Assembly: GCF_005503145.1 (NCBI RefSeq)
Contig: NZ_SCNV01000056.1
Coordinates: forward strand, 1-57,484
Direction: 5' to 3'
From: Burkholderia sp. 4M9327F10
GTDB lineage: Bacteria > Pseudomonadota > Gammaproteobacteria > Burkholderiales > Burkholderiaceae
DNA: 57,484 nt
This document shows, in pieces, positions 25,934 through 35,043 of the stretch; within the stretch, counting starts at the first letter, position 1, and the number at the start of each line of letters is the position of its first letter. The position numbers and the translations under genes are program-made. The notes under the pieces were generated by a model that was not told where the DNA came from, did no database searches, and saw nothing but the letters and a program-made list of their open reading frames with translations.

Positions 25934-26695
25934 CTAACGGTCGAGTCGATAGACCTGCGCGCGCAGGTCGTCAACCAGTGGCACGATAGCCAGCACAATC
26001 AGCACGCCCGCAAGCGGTACCGTCGACGCGTAGCCGATGTGCTTGAATCCCATCGCACCGGTAAAACCACCGACGACGAACATGGCCAGCATCGTTCCGT
26101 GCACTTTCAGCCTCGCCCGATTCGCCAGTACGAAGGGTGCGCCAGGGTCGGTCCTCGCGGAATTCCAGTAAAAGAGCTTGCCCAGTTCGATGCCGATGTC
26201 CGTCACGATTCCGGTCATGTGGGTGGTACGGATTTCGGCACCGGACAGTTTGGTGATCATGGCGTTCTGCAGACCCATGATGAAGCACAGGAGCACAACG
26301 GTCGCTGGTACGAACAGCGTATCCCACAGCGCCAGATGACTGCCGAGCAGCCCGAAACACAGCAACAGGACGGCCTCGACCAGCAGCGGCGACGCGTACT
26401 GGCTGTGTAGCCGCCGGCGCCGCCCCCAGTTCACGAGCACGGCGGAACAGGCGGCACCCAGCAGGAACGAGATCAGCGATGCGGCGCCGGCCAGAACCAA
26501 TGTGAGATCGCCCAGCGCCGCCTGGTCGGCAATCGAGGACACCACGCCGCTCATATGGGACGTGTACTGCTTCACCGCCAGAAAGCCACCGGCGTTAGTA
26601 GCGCCCGCCACGAACGTGAGCGAAAAACCAAGTTGCCTGTCTGCCCCGGTGCTCCGGTTCTTCCCGGTCAGGCTCCGGAAATACTGTGCTGGCAT
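25934..26695 (-). CDS. DUF1275 (YoaK-like) membrane protein
   Basis: A 253-residue protein with about six or seven hydrophobic segments. The N-terminal signature LGFSLTFVAGATNAGGFLAV plus YTSHMSGVVSSIAD is characteristic of DUF1275, and THMTGIVTDIGIELGK is the second half-repeat. The family is a predicted inner-membrane transporter of unknown substrate. The start at 26695 is 192 bases from the operator at 26887, divergent from the CZB gene. It may supply or export a small molecule for the neighbouring system. Confidence 0.85.
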   Translation of the reverse strand: MPAQYFRSLTGKNRSTGADRQLGFSLTFVAGATNAGGFLAVKQYTSHMSGVVSSIADQAALGDLTLVLAGAASLISFLLGAACSAVLVNWGRRRRLHSQYASPLLVEAVLLLCFGLLGSHLALWDTLFVPATVVLLCFIMGLQNAMITKLSGAEIRTTHMTGIVTDIGIELGKLFYWNSARTDPGAPFVLANRARLKVHGTMLAMFVVGGFTGAMGFKHIGYASTVPLAGVLIVLAIVPLVDDLRAQVYRLDR

Positions 26696-27086
26696 CGGCT
26701 AATGGCTCCTGGTTCGCGTGGTCAGACCATGCGCCGACGAAACAAACGCACGGGCACAGCAGATGGCCTTTCAGATCCGGCATCGGTTGATAGACATGTC
26801 CCCGGCGCCCCGAACAAAGCCGGCAAGTTCGTTGTGCGTCTCGCTGGATCATCCCCTGTGGAATCGGATCAATAAAGCTGCTAGGATGATAACGCAATTA
26901 TCATCGACTGCTAACTTGATGCCCCTGGCCAACGTGCACTCCGAGAGGCGGGTGATGCCAGGAGATGTTGCGGATGGGTCCCCAGCGGCAACGATGCAGA
27001 CTCAGCACGCGGTTGATTGCAAGACGACGAAAACAGGCGGCCGACAGGCTACCTGGGTCCGCGCGTGACGTATTGGGAGAAGTGCC
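26696..27086. other. Divergent intergenic region with operator
   Basis: No gene supported in about 390 bases. The operator at 26887 sits almost exactly in the middle, between the DUF1275 gene (leftward) and the CZB gene (rightward). Confidence 0.55.
26887..26903. promoter_or_regulatory. TGATAAC-N3-ATTATCA operator (one arm base changed)
   Basis: TGATAACGCAATTATCA is a 7-3-7 site with a single base difference in one arm; flanking GA and TC extend the symmetry. It is centred between the divergent DUF1275 and CZB genes, the fourth member of the operator set. Confidence 0.62.
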
Positions 27087-27482
27087 ATGCTGTTTGACGA
27101 TACGCTTGAAGAACACCGGATGGCGGGCGTCTCGTTGCGGTGCGGGATGCACCAGCGCGTGCAGCTCATTACATGCGCTTTCGCCAATGAGCGCAGCTGC
27201 GCACTCGGTCGCTGGCTTCATGAAGAGGGCACGCGCTGCGATGAGTTTCCGGAGCTCCAGCAGTTAAGGATGGCGCATGCAAGTTTTCATACGATCACCC
27301 TGGTCATCGCGATTTCCATCACGCAGGGGCGTCTCGCCGAAGCGGCCGTCATGCTCGAGCCTGATGCCCTGTTCGAAAGCGCGACACGCATGCTCATACA
27401 CGCGGTGTCGCGTTTCGAAAAACGCTCGGGTGTGGGTGCGGCACCCGCATCCAAACCCGCACCGTTCGGGCTGATACATTAA
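27087..27482 (+). CDS. Stand-alone CZB (chemoreceptor zinc-binding) domain protein
   Basis: A 131-residue protein. His22, Cys38 (in RSCALGRWLHEEG), His64 and His68 (in AHASFH) match the 3-His/1-Cys zinc site of CZB domains, including the C-x-LG-x-W core. CZB domains usually sit at the end of chemoreceptors or diguanylate cyclases and sense zinc or hypochlorous acid; here the domain is alone. ATG 27087 follows GGGAGA. It lies between the operator at 26887 and spermidine-synthase-like copy 3, 77 bases on, so it is probably the first gene of the Hyf-like transcript. Confidence 0.78.
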   Translation: MLFDDTLEEHRMAGVSLRCGMHQRVQLITCAFANERSCALGRWLHEEGTRCDEFPELQQLRMAHASFHTITLVIAISITQGRLAEAAVMLEPDALFESATRMLIHAVSRFEKRSGVGAAPASKPAPFGLIH

Positions 27483-27559
27483 GGTCGCCGTGACGATCCG
27501 GTCGTTGCATGACGCAGGTTCGCGGCACCTGATCTGCGCAGTTTCAGGAGAACAATGAA

Positions 27560-28387
27560 TTGTCGGCCGATCACAATCAGTTCAGACGTGCCCTGGCGGA
27601 GCGATGGGGCAAGACTTTCGGGGACCCCGTGATACACGAGGGCCTGCGCACGCGGTCGCTGTGTTTCGACGCTCTCGGCATACAAAGCTCGATGCGCAAG
27701 AGTGCTCCGCTCGAGCTCGACCTGCCGTACACGCGGGCCATGATGTCGTTCCAGCTCTTTCGCCCCGATCCCAAAGACATTTTGATCGTGGGTCTGGGCG
27801 GAGGATCACTGTCCAAATACTGCTTTCACAAGTTTCCGTCGGCACGGGTGACCACAGTCGAAATCGACGTGAGGGTCATCGCGCTACGCGAATGGTTTGT
27901 CATCCCGCCCGATTCGGAACGGTTCCAGATCGTGCACGCCGACGCGGCCGAATATCTCGCGGACAGGGCTGGTGTCGCGGATGTGATCCTGCTCGACGGC
28001 TTCGATGCGTTCGGGTTGCCTGCCAGCCTGTCGAGCCAGTCCTTCTACGACGCCTGCCATGCCGCGCTGCGTGACGAAGGTGTGCTGGTGGCCAACCTGC
28101 TGAACAGCGACCCGCGACTCGCCACCCACCTCGACCGGATACGCCGCGCGTGCGATGGAAAACTGTTCCACACCATGGCACGACGTGAAGGCAACACCAT
28201 TGCCATCGGGGTCAAACAGGGCACCGTCCCTGGATGGCTTGACCTCTATGCCCGCGCTGAAGCCATCACGAAATCGATGGGGCTCGACCTGTACCGGTAT
28301 GTCAAAAAAATGGAACGTCATCACCGGGCAGAGCCCGTTCCAGGATACCCTTCGTCCAACACACTGACCGTCGAACAGGGCGTCTGA
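27560..28387 (+). CDS. Spermidine-synthase-like protein, copy 3 (leads the Hyf-like operon)
   Basis: A 275-residue divergent paralog. It keeps LDLPYTRAMMSFQLFRP, ILIVGLGGGSLSKYCFHKFP, VTTVEIDVRVIALRE, IVHADAAEYL and VILLDGFDAFG; again the second Asp of the aminopropyltransferase D-x-x-D motif is absent. A TTG start at 27560 is chosen because AGGAG lies 9 bases ahead and the next ATG is out of frame. It ends 20 bases before the hyfB-like gene, so it is co-transcribed with the membrane complex. This suggests a role in, or substrate from, that complex. Confidence 0.78.
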   Translation: MSADHNQFRRALAERWGKTFGDPVIHEGLRTRSLCFDALGIQSSMRKSAPLELDLPYTRAMMSFQLFRPDPKDILIVGLGGGSLSKYCFHKFPSARVTTVEIDVRVIALREWFVIPPDSERFQIVHADAAEYLADRAGVADVILLDGFDAFGLPASLSSQSFYDACHAALRDEGVLVANLLNSDPRLATHLDRIRRACDGKLFHTMARREGNTIAIGVKQGTVPGWLDLYARAEAITKSMGLDLYRYVKKMERHHRAEPVPGYPSSNTLTVEQGV

Positions 28388-28407
28388 CGGCACCGGAGAC
28401 AACGCCG

Positions 28408-30417
28408 ATGGAACACCTGCTGGTCATCCATTATGTGCTGCTTGTGATTGCGGGCTGGCTGGTTGTTGGGGTGCTGGGACTCGCCAACCTGCGCCGCACA
28501 CGGGGGGTAGCACATGGACTGTTTCCGGTCGGTGCGGTATTCGGCCTGCTTCTGTGCGGACTCGGCCTGGCGGGTGTTTTCTCAAGTCCCCAGGAAGCAG
28601 TCCTGCCACTCGGGTTGCCGGACCTGCCGTTTCATCTACGGCTCGACGGCCTGTCGGCGTATTTTCTCACGGTACTCGGCGTCGTGAGCACAGGCGTGAG
28701 CGCGTTCTCCGCCGGCTATTTCCGCAAGGGCGAAGGCACGCCACCCGGATTGCTGTGCTTCGAATATCACGTGTGCCTTGCGAGCATGGCCGTCCTTTTG
28801 CTGGCAGACGATGCGTACTGCTTCATGGTTGCGTGGGAGACGATGACGGTTTCAGCCACCTTCCTCGTGATGACCAATCACCGTTTCGCCGAGATCCGTC
28901 GCGCTGCCTGGCTCTACTTCCTGATCTCCCACGTCGGCGCGCTGGCGCTCCTGCTGTGCTTCGGCCTGTTGCAGGCCAACACCGGCGACTATACGTTCGC
29001 CAACATGCGCCAGCAGCATCTGGACGTGTTCTGGGCGTCCATCGCGTTTCTGCTGGCACTGTTCGGTTTCGGCACAAAAGCAGGCATTTTCCCGCTGCAT
29101 GTCTGGCTGCCGGAGGCTCATCCGGCGGCGCCGTCGCCGGTATCGGCCCTCATGAGCGGGTTCGTCCTGAAGGCCGGACTCTATGGCGTGCTGCGTACGG
29201 TGTTCGACCTGCTGCACGTGCAGATCGCGTGGTGGGGCGTGCTCATGCTGATGCTCGGACTCTTCACCGCCCTGTTCGGCGTCGTGTTCAGCGCCATCCA
29301 GACGGACATGAAGCGGCTGCTTGCGTACTCGTCGATCGACAACATCGGCCTGATGTTCGTGAGCATGGGGCTGGGGGTCCTGTTTCGCGCCTACGGGATG
29401 AACGCGCTGGCCGCCTTGTCGTTGACTGCCCTGCTCTACCAGATCGCCAGCCACGCAACGTTCAAGAGCCTTTTGTTTCTCGGCACAGGTACGGTGCTCC
29501 ATGCGACAGGAGAGCGCAATCTTGGGCGCCTGGGCGGCCTGATCCGTTTCATGCCTTGGACCGCCTGGGCCGTTCTGATAGGTGCACTTGCCAGCGCAGG
29601 CCTGCCGCCATTGAGCGGCTTCGTCTCCGAATGGCTGTTGCTGCAGAGCTTTCTGTTCACGCCGGGCCTGCCTGACCCGTTCCTGAACATGGTGGTCCCG
29701 CTCGTTGCCGCGCTGATCGCCTTGGTGGCAGCGCTCGCGGGCTACACGATGGTCAAGTTCTTCGGCATCATCTTTATCGGTCAACCTCGCGAGGCGAAAC
29801 TGACCGAAGCGCACGACGCAAGCCCTTGGGAACGCGTCGGGTTTACATGGCTGGTTGCGATATGTGTGCTGCTCGGGTTGTTGCCGGTACAGTTCGTGAC
29901 AGTTCTGGATCGCGTCACGCAGGTGCTGGCTGGCGCGGGCATCGGACCCACCGTCGCGCGCAACGGCTGGCTGCTGCTCGCCCCTACCAGTGTGGATCGT
30001 GCCAGCTACATGCCAGTGGTTTTCCTGCTGTTTTTCTTCGCGTGCTGCGGGCTCGCGTGGGTGCTGGTACGCCGTCTTTATCATGGACGGCTGCGACGTG
30101 CTGCCCCCTGGGGCTGTGGCCATCCATTCGTGAATGCTCGCATGCAGGACACGGCAGAAGGGTTCGGGCAGCCAATCCGTGAAATCTTCACGCCGCTGTT
30201 CAGGATCGAACGTCGGCTACCTTCACCGTTCGACGAACACCCCGTGTACAGCGTCACCGTGACAGATCGGGCGTGGTCCCTGATTTATGAGCCGATCGAG
30301 CGGCTGGTCAGGCGCGTCGCGGCACTGGCCGGCCTGCTCCAGACAGGCCGCATCGCGGTCTATCTGATGCACAGCTTTCTCGTGCTGATCGTGCTGCTGA
30401 TGCTGGTGAGGCGATGA
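28408..30417 (+). CDS. hyfB: HyfB/HycC-like proton-pumping antiporter-type subunit
   Basis: A 669-residue polytopic protein with about 16 hydrophobic segments. It carries the NuoL/NuoN/MrpA-type signature (FGFGTKAGIFPLHVWLPEAH) followed by SALMSGFVLKAGLYG and the lysine-rich LAYSSIDNIG region, as in HyfB and HycC. It would form the proton (or sodium) pathway of a membrane hydrogenase-like complex. It is the first membrane subunit of the operon; its end overlaps the hyfC-like start by 4 bases. Confidence 0.9.
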   Translation: MEHLLVIHYVLLVIAGWLVVGVLGLANLRRTRGVAHGLFPVGAVFGLLLCGLGLAGVFSSPQEAVLPLGLPDLPFHLRLDGLSAYFLTVLGVVSTGVSAFSAGYFRKGEGTPPGLLCFEYHVCLASMAVLLLADDAYCFMVAWETMTVSATFLVMTNHRFAEIRRAAWLYFLISHVGALALLLCFGLLQANTGDYTFANMRQQHLDVFWASIAFLLALFGFGTKAGIFPLHVWLPEAHPAAPSPVSALMSGFVLKAGLYGVLRTVFDLLHVQIAWWGVLMLMLGLFTALFGVVFSAIQTDMKRLLAYSSIDNIGLMFVSMGLGVLFRAYGMNALAALSLTALLYQIASHATFKSLLFLGTGTVLHATGERNLGRLGGLIRFMPWTAWAVLIGALASAGLPPLSGFVSEWLLLQSFLFTPGLPDPFLNMVVPLVAALIALVAALAGYTMVKFFGIIFIGQPREAKLTEAHDASPWERVGFTWLVAICVLLGLLPVQFVTVLDRVTQVLAGAGIGPTVARNGWLLLAPTSVDRASYMPVVFLLFFFACCGLAWVLVRRLYHGRLRRAAPWGCGHPFVNARMQDTAEGFGQPIREIFTPLFRIERRLPSPFDEHPVYSVTVTDRAWSLIYEPIERLVRRVAALAGLLQTGRIAVYLMHSFLVLIVLLMLVRR

Positions 30418-31364
30418 TCACGCTCTCCGGATTACTGTCCCAGGGTCTGGAGATCCTGCTCGCACTGGCGGCGGCTCCCCTGCTGACCGGGTGGGTCAAC
30501 ATGTGCCGCGCACGGTTGCAAAACCGCCGGGCGCCAAGCATCTGGCAGCCCTACCGGATGCTTCACAAGCTGTTCAACAAGGAGTCGGTCGTCGCCGACC
30601 ACGCCAGCCCCATATTTCGCGGCGCGCCGTATATTGTCTGGGCCTGTATGACGCTCGCCTGCGCGATCGTGCCCACCCTTTCAACCGACCTGCCCCTGTC
30701 GCCCGCCGCTGACGCAATCGCACTGGTGGGTCTCTTCGCGCTGGCCCGCGTCATGATCTCACTGGCCGCGATGGACATCGGCACCGCGTTCGGCACGCTC
30801 GGCGCGCGGCGCGAGATGCTGGTGGGCTTCCTCGCGGAGCCTGCCTTGCTGATGGTACTGTTTTCGGCGTCGCTGATTACGCGGTCCACCCTGCTGATCA
30901 GTATCGTCGCCACGCTCAGCCATCGCGAGCTGGCGATCTATCCGAGCCTCGCGTTCGCAGGGATCGCATTCACGATGGTGTCGCTCGCCGAGAATGCGCG
31001 CCTGCCGGTGGACAACCCGACCACGCACCTCGAACTGACGATGATCCACGAGGCGCTGATCCTCGAATATTCAGGCCGGCACCTCGCCCTGCTGGAGTGG
31101 GCCGCGAGCCTCAAACTGTTCGCGTACTCCTGCATCGGTCTCGCATTGTTCATTCCGTGGGGCATCGCCGAGGCCGGCAATCCGATGGCGCTGCTGCTCG
31201 CCATACCGCTGCTCTTCGTCAAGTTGCTGGTGGGTGGCGCCGCACTGGCGGTAGTTGAAACGACCAACGCGAAGATGCGCATTTTCCGCGTACCTGAGTT
31301 TCTCGCGACAGCCTTCCTGCTGGCCGTCATCGGGATGCTCGTTCACTTTCTGCTGGGGGCCTGA
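30414..31364 (+). CDS. hyfC: HyfC/HycD-like membrane anchor subunit (NuoH family)
   Basis: A 316-residue protein with about eight membrane segments. NuoH/HycD landmarks: WQPYRMLHKLFNKESVVAD near residue 45, FGTLGARREMLVGFLAEPAL near 125, and ARLPVDNPTTHLELTMIHEA near 200, which contains the conserved acidic residues at the quinone/module interface. It links the peripheral Fe-S subunits to the antiporter subunits. It overlaps hyfB by 4 bases and abuts hyfE, showing tight operon packing. Confidence 0.9.
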   Translation: MITLSGLLSQGLEILLALAAAPLLTGWVNMCRARLQNRRAPSIWQPYRMLHKLFNKESVVADHASPIFRGAPYIVWACMTLACAIVPTLSTDLPLSPAADAIALVGLFALARVMISLAAMDIGTAFGTLGARREMLVGFLAEPALLMVLFSASLITRSTLLISIVATLSHRELAIYPSLAFAGIAFTMVSLAENARLPVDNPTTHLELTMIHEALILEYSGRHLALLEWAASLKLFAYSCIGLALFIPWGIAEAGNPMALLLAIPLLFVKLLVGGAALAVVETTNAKMRIFRVPEFLATAFLLAVIGMLVHFLLGA

Positions 31365-32024
31365 ATGCACGGGTTCGCCACGCAGATCATCAACTTCCTG
31401 GCCGCCATCCTGCTGCTGCTGTCGTTTGCGATGCTCAGCCAGCGCAGGATCCTGTCGTTGATTCACCTCTATACGCTGCAGGGCCTGACGCTCGTGTCAG
31501 CCAATGTCATCCTGGGATACGTCACCGCCGACGTACACCTCTACATCTCAGCCGCATTGACGCTGGTGCTCAAGGTCGGCCTGATTCCCTGGATTCTTTA
31601 CAGACTGGTCCGACGGCTCAACGTCAAAGCAGATGTGGAGTCGCTCCTCAATATTCCCGCCACCCTGCTGATCGGCATCGTACTCGTGATCGTCGCGTTC
31701 AATGTCGCGTCGCCGATCAGTCAGCTCTCCTCGTCGGTCGCGCGCGGCACGCTCGGCATCGCACTTGCCTGCGTACTGCTGTCATTCATGATGATGATTA
31801 CGCGCGCAAAGGCGATATCGCAGGTGATCGGCTTCCTGTCGATGGAAAACGGCCTGTTTTTTGCCGCCGCCGCGGCAACGAACGGCATGCCGATGATCGT
31901 CGAACTCGGCATTGGACTCGATGTGCTGGTGGGCATCCTGATCCTCGGCGTGTTCATGTTCCAGATCCGCGAGCAGTTCGACAGTCTGGATATTCATCAC
32001 CTGGAAAAACTCAAGGATGACTGA
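31365..32024 (+). CDS. hyfE: HyfE-like membrane subunit (NuoK-like)
   Basis: A 219-residue membrane protein with about seven hydrophobic segments. The N-terminal half resembles NuoK/MrpC (SLIHLYTLQGLTLVSANVIL), and FLSMENGLFFAAAA in the second half holds the conserved membrane Glu typical of HyfE. It starts directly after the hyfC stop and overlaps hyfF by 8 bases. HyfE is characteristic of hydrogenase-4-type complexes and absent from hydrogenase-3 (Hyc), so the complex is of the Hyf type in its membrane arm. Confidence 0.86.
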   Translation: MHGFATQIINFLAAILLLLSFAMLSQRRILSLIHLYTLQGLTLVSANVILGYVTADVHLYISAALTLVLKVGLIPWILYRLVRRLNVKADVESLLNIPATLLIGIVLVIVAFNVASPISQLSSSVARGTLGIALACVLLSFMMMITRAKAISQVIGFLSMENGLFFAAAAATNGMPMIVELGIGLDVLVGILILGVFMFQIREQFDSLDIHHLEKLKDD

Positions 32025-33477
32025 AGCCTGGGTACTGCTGCTGGTTTTCGGGATCCCGCTTTTCGCGGGCGCATGTCTCGCGCTCGTGGGACAGCACCAT
32101 GTCGCCGCCGAGCTTAATGTCGGGTTCAGTTTCCTCACATTCGCGGCCGCCGCGCTGCTTGCCGTGCAAACCGAGGCGCACGGGCCTGCGTTCGCGCTGG
32201 GTAAGCTGTTCTTCGTCGATCCGCTCAATGTGTTCCTCGTCGCGCTGACGGCCTTCGTCGGCTGGACCACGTCGATCTTTTCGAGGCCGTACATGCGCAT
32301 CGAGCGTGACCGCGGCAAGATGACCGGCCCTCGCATGCGCCTTTATCACAGCATGTACCAGCTGTTCATCTTTGCGATGCTGCTCGCGCTGCTGACCAAC
32401 AACATGGGCATCCTCTGGGTCGCCATGGAAGCGGCCACGCTCGCGACGGTGCTGCTCGTCAGCGTCTATCGCACCGCAGCCAGCCTCGAAGCCGCATGGA
32501 AGTATTTCATCCTGTGCGGCGTCGGCATCGCGCAGGCGCTGTTCGGCACGATCCTGCTCTATCTCGCCGCGAGCCGGCAGCTTGGCGGCGGCGATGCGCT
32601 GCTCTGGACCAGTCTGAACGCAGTCAAGGGCAGTCTCGACCCGACGATCATTTCGCTCGCGTTCGTGTTCCTGCTGATCGGCTACGGCACTAAGGTCGGC
32701 CTCGTGCCCATGCACAACTGGCTGCCTGACGCGCATGCCGAAGGCCCCACGCCGATTTCCGCCGTGCTGTCCGGCCTGCTGCTCAACGTCGCGCTCTATG
32801 CGGTGCTGCGCTGCAAGGTGCTGGCCGATGGTGCACTCCACAGCGGCCTGCCGGGACACCTGCTGGTCGGGTTCGGACTGGTCTCGGTGCTGGTCGCGAC
32901 CTTTTCGCTGTTCCGGCAGAAAGACGTCAAGCGGCTCTTTTCGTATTCGTCGATCGAGCACATGGGCCTGATGACGTTCGCCTTCGGCCTTGGCGGCCCC
33001 ATCGCGACCTTCGCGGGCCTGCTGCACATGACGGTGCATTCGCTCGTCAAGTCGGCCATCTTCTTTACCGTCGGGCATGCGGCCCAGAAGGCCGGCACCC
33101 AGGCGATCGACGACATCCGCGGGTTGTTACGCGTGAGCCCAACCGTCGGGTGGGGCATGATGCTCGGCGCGCTCGCGATCCTGGGCATGCCGCCATTCGG
33201 CGTCTTCGCGAGCGAGTTCCTGATCCTGACCACCGCGATGAGCAAACTGCCGTGGGCCACGCCGTTCCTGTTGCTCGCGCTTGCAGTCGCGTTCGCGGCC
33301 ATCTTCGTGCGCGTGCAGGGCATGGTGTTCGGCGACACGACGGCCAAAGTTCTCGAACACCCGCCAGCGTTGCTGCCCGTGTTCGTCCATCTCGGCATCG
33401 GTTTGATGCTCGGGCTCTACATTCCGCCCTATCTTGCGACGTGGTATCGGCAGGCGGCGGCCATGATCGCGGGGTGA
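32017..33477 (+). CDS. hyfF: HyfF-like antiporter-type subunit
   Basis: A 486-residue polytopic protein, a second NuoN/NuoM-like antiporter subunit: IGYGTKVGLVPMHNWLPDAH, PTPISAVLSGLLLNVALYAV, and LFSYSSIEHMGLM with the conserved Lys/Glu positions. With HyfB it gives two proton-pumping modules, the layout of hydrogenase-4. HyfD, the third antiporter subunit in E. coli hyf, is missing here. Confidence 0.9.
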   Translation: MTEAWVLLLVFGIPLFAGACLALVGQHHVAAELNVGFSFLTFAAAALLAVQTEAHGPAFALGKLFFVDPLNVFLVALTAFVGWTTSIFSRPYMRIERDRGKMTGPRMRLYHSMYQLFIFAMLLALLTNNMGILWVAMEAATLATVLLVSVYRTAASLEAAWKYFILCGVGIAQALFGTILLYLAASRQLGGGDALLWTSLNAVKGSLDPTIISLAFVFLLIGYGTKVGLVPMHNWLPDAHAEGPTPISAVLSGLLLNVALYAVLRCKVLADGALHSGLPGHLLVGFGLVSVLVATFSLFRQKDVKRLFSYSSIEHMGLMTFAFGLGGPIATFAGLLHMTVHSLVKSAIFFTVGHAAQKAGTQAIDDIRGLLRVSPTVGWGMMLGALAILGMPPFGVFASEFLILTTAMSKLPWATPFLLLALAVAFAAIFVRVQGMVFGDTTAKVLEHPPALLPVFVHLGIGLMLGLYIPPYLATWYRQAAAMIAG

Positions 33478-33480
33478 CAC

Positions 33481-35043
33481 ATGCGCATCGAGGCATTCGG
33501 GTTTCCCAACCTGGTTCGCCTGTCCGTGTTCGCGGGCAGGTCTTCGGCTTTTCTCGCACGGGTCGATCATGACACGTGGACCCGCACCGCCGGCACCGTG
33601 CGCGAGACGGGTGGCCGTCTGATCTCCCTGTGGGGTGCCGAAGAAGCGCCAGGCACATTCGCGATCTCCGCAGCTTACGCGCTGGAAGACGGAATCCTGT
33701 GGCTTCAGTTGCCGGTAGGCGACGGGCATGGGGACAGCGACGGATACCCGGCTATATCGGCAATCTTTCCGTGCGCGACACGCATGCAACGGGCTGTCTA
33801 CGATCTGGTCGGGCTGCGTGCGATCGGCGCCGAAGATACACGGCCATGGCTGAATCATGGCAACTGGCCTGTCGATTACTTTCCATTGCAGAAATTGTCC
33901 TCCGGGACCGAGCGGTTTCAATCCCAGGAAGCCGACTATCCGTTTGTCCACGTCGAGGGTGACGGTGTCCACGAGATTGCCGTCGGTCCGATCCACGCAG
34001 GCGTGATCGAGCCCGGACACTTCCGCTTCTCGGTCGTCGGCGAAAAGGTGTTGCGCCTCGAGGAGCGGCTGGGCTATGCGCACCGGGGAATCGAGCGGCT
34101 GTTCGAGCACGTGCCAGCGCTCGACGGACACCGGCTCGCAGGACGTATCGCCGGAGACACAACGGTCGCCTTTACCTGGGCCTATTGCATGGCGGTCGAA
34201 CGGGCACTCGATGTCCAGATTCCGCCACGCGCGCAGTGGCTGCGCGCGCTGCTGCTCGAGCGCGAGCGCATTGCCAACCATCTGGGCGATCTGGGTGCGC
34301 TGGGTAACGATGCCGGGTTCGCATACGGTCTCGCACGGTTTTCCCGCCTGAAGGAAGACTGGCTGCGCCTGAACGATCGGGTTTTTGGACACCGCTATCT
34401 GATGGACCGGATCGTGCCAGGGGGCGTGGCGACGGACATCGATCCGCGTACCATCACCGCGATGCTGACGCAGTGCGACCAGATCGACGCGCAGGTTCGT
34501 GTGATGCAACGCATTTACGACGATCAATCGGGGCTGCAGGATCGTTTTGCAGGCGCGGGCATACTTTCCGCCAAGGTGGCGGAGCACTTCGGCGTGTGCG
34601 GGCTGGTCGGACGGGCAAGCGGCCGGAAAACCGATGTGCGTGTCGATCACCCTTACGCGCCCTACCATGAGATTCAGGCGCAGATGGTCAGCGATGACCG
34701 GGGCGATGTGGCAGCCCGGGTCGCGGTTCGCTTCGGCGAAATCTACGAATCCATCCGGTTGATTCGCACCCTCCTGGCCGATCTGCCGGGTGGGGAGATC
34801 GTCTCCCGGATTGAACACGTCGGCTCTCCATCCTGCGGGGTCGGCTGGATCGAAGGCTGGCGCGGCGATGTCTTCGTCGCACTCGAGACCGGAGCTAGCG
34901 GGACCATTTCGCGTTGCCACTGCCACGACCCGTCGTGGCAGAACTGGCCAGCCCTGGAACACGCGATCATCGGCAATATCGTTCCGGATTTCCCGCTGAT
35001 CAACAAGTCGTTCAATCTGAACTACGCGGGACACGACCTGTAA
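33481..35043 (+). CDS. HyfG/HycE-like large subunit lacking Ni-Fe cysteine ligands
   Basis: A 520-residue fusion: an N-terminal NuoC-like 30-kDa domain (about 1-160, ending HGNWPVDYFPL) and a NuoD/hydrogenase large-subunit domain. In working hydrogenases two C-x-x-C motifs hold the Ni-Fe site. Here the N-terminal one (R-V-C-G-I-C in HycE) reads RIAGDT at residues 222-227, and the C-terminal one (DPCYSCTDR-like) reads NLNYAGHDL at 512-520. All four ligand positions are non-Cys. The fold-defining context (YAHRGIERL, SFNLNYAGHDL) is conserved, so it is a maintained non-hydrogenase subunit, as in Ehr-type or complex I-like proteins. It abuts the hyfI-like gene (TAATG). Confidence 0.88.
   Translation: MRIEAFGFPNLVRLSVFAGRSSAFLARVDHDTWTRTAGTVRETGGRLISLWGAEEAPGTFAISAAYALEDGILWLQLPVGDGHGDSDGYPAISAIFPCATRMQRAVYDLVGLRAIGAEDTRPWLNHGNWPVDYFPLQKLSSGTERFQSQEADYPFVHVEGDGVHEIAVGPIHAGVIEPGHFRFSVVGEKVLRLEERLGYAHRGIERLFEHVPALDGHRLAGRIAGDTTVAFTWAYCMAVERALDVQIPPRAQWLRALLLERERIANHLGDLGALGNDAGFAYGLARFSRLKEDWLRLNDRVFGHRYLMDRIVPGGVATDIDPRTITAMLTQCDQIDAQVRVMQRIYDDQSGLQDRFAGAGILSAKVAEHFGVCGLVGRASGRKTDVRVDHPYAPYHEIQAQMVSDDRGDVAARVAVRFGEIYESIRLIRTLLADLPGGEIVSRIEHVGSPSCGVGWIEGWRGDVFVALETGASGTISRCHCHDPSWQNWPALEHAIIGNIVPDFPLINKSFNLNYAGHDL

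Noticed and set aside
28408..33477. DAB/MpsAB-type inorganic-carbon transporter (NuoL-like DabB)
   Set aside because: No DabA partner gene; the full HyfB-C-E-F-G-I set explains the antiporter-like subunits.
28852..35034. Long antisense frames (423, 355 and 635 codons) across the Hyf-like operon
   Set aside because: Shadow frames of high-GC genes; low-complexity Gln/Arg/His-rich content and no ribosome-binding sites.
33481..35043. Functional [NiFe] hydrogenase large subunit
   Set aside because: All four ligand positions are non-cysteine, and no maturation genes or endopeptidase-processed tail are seen.
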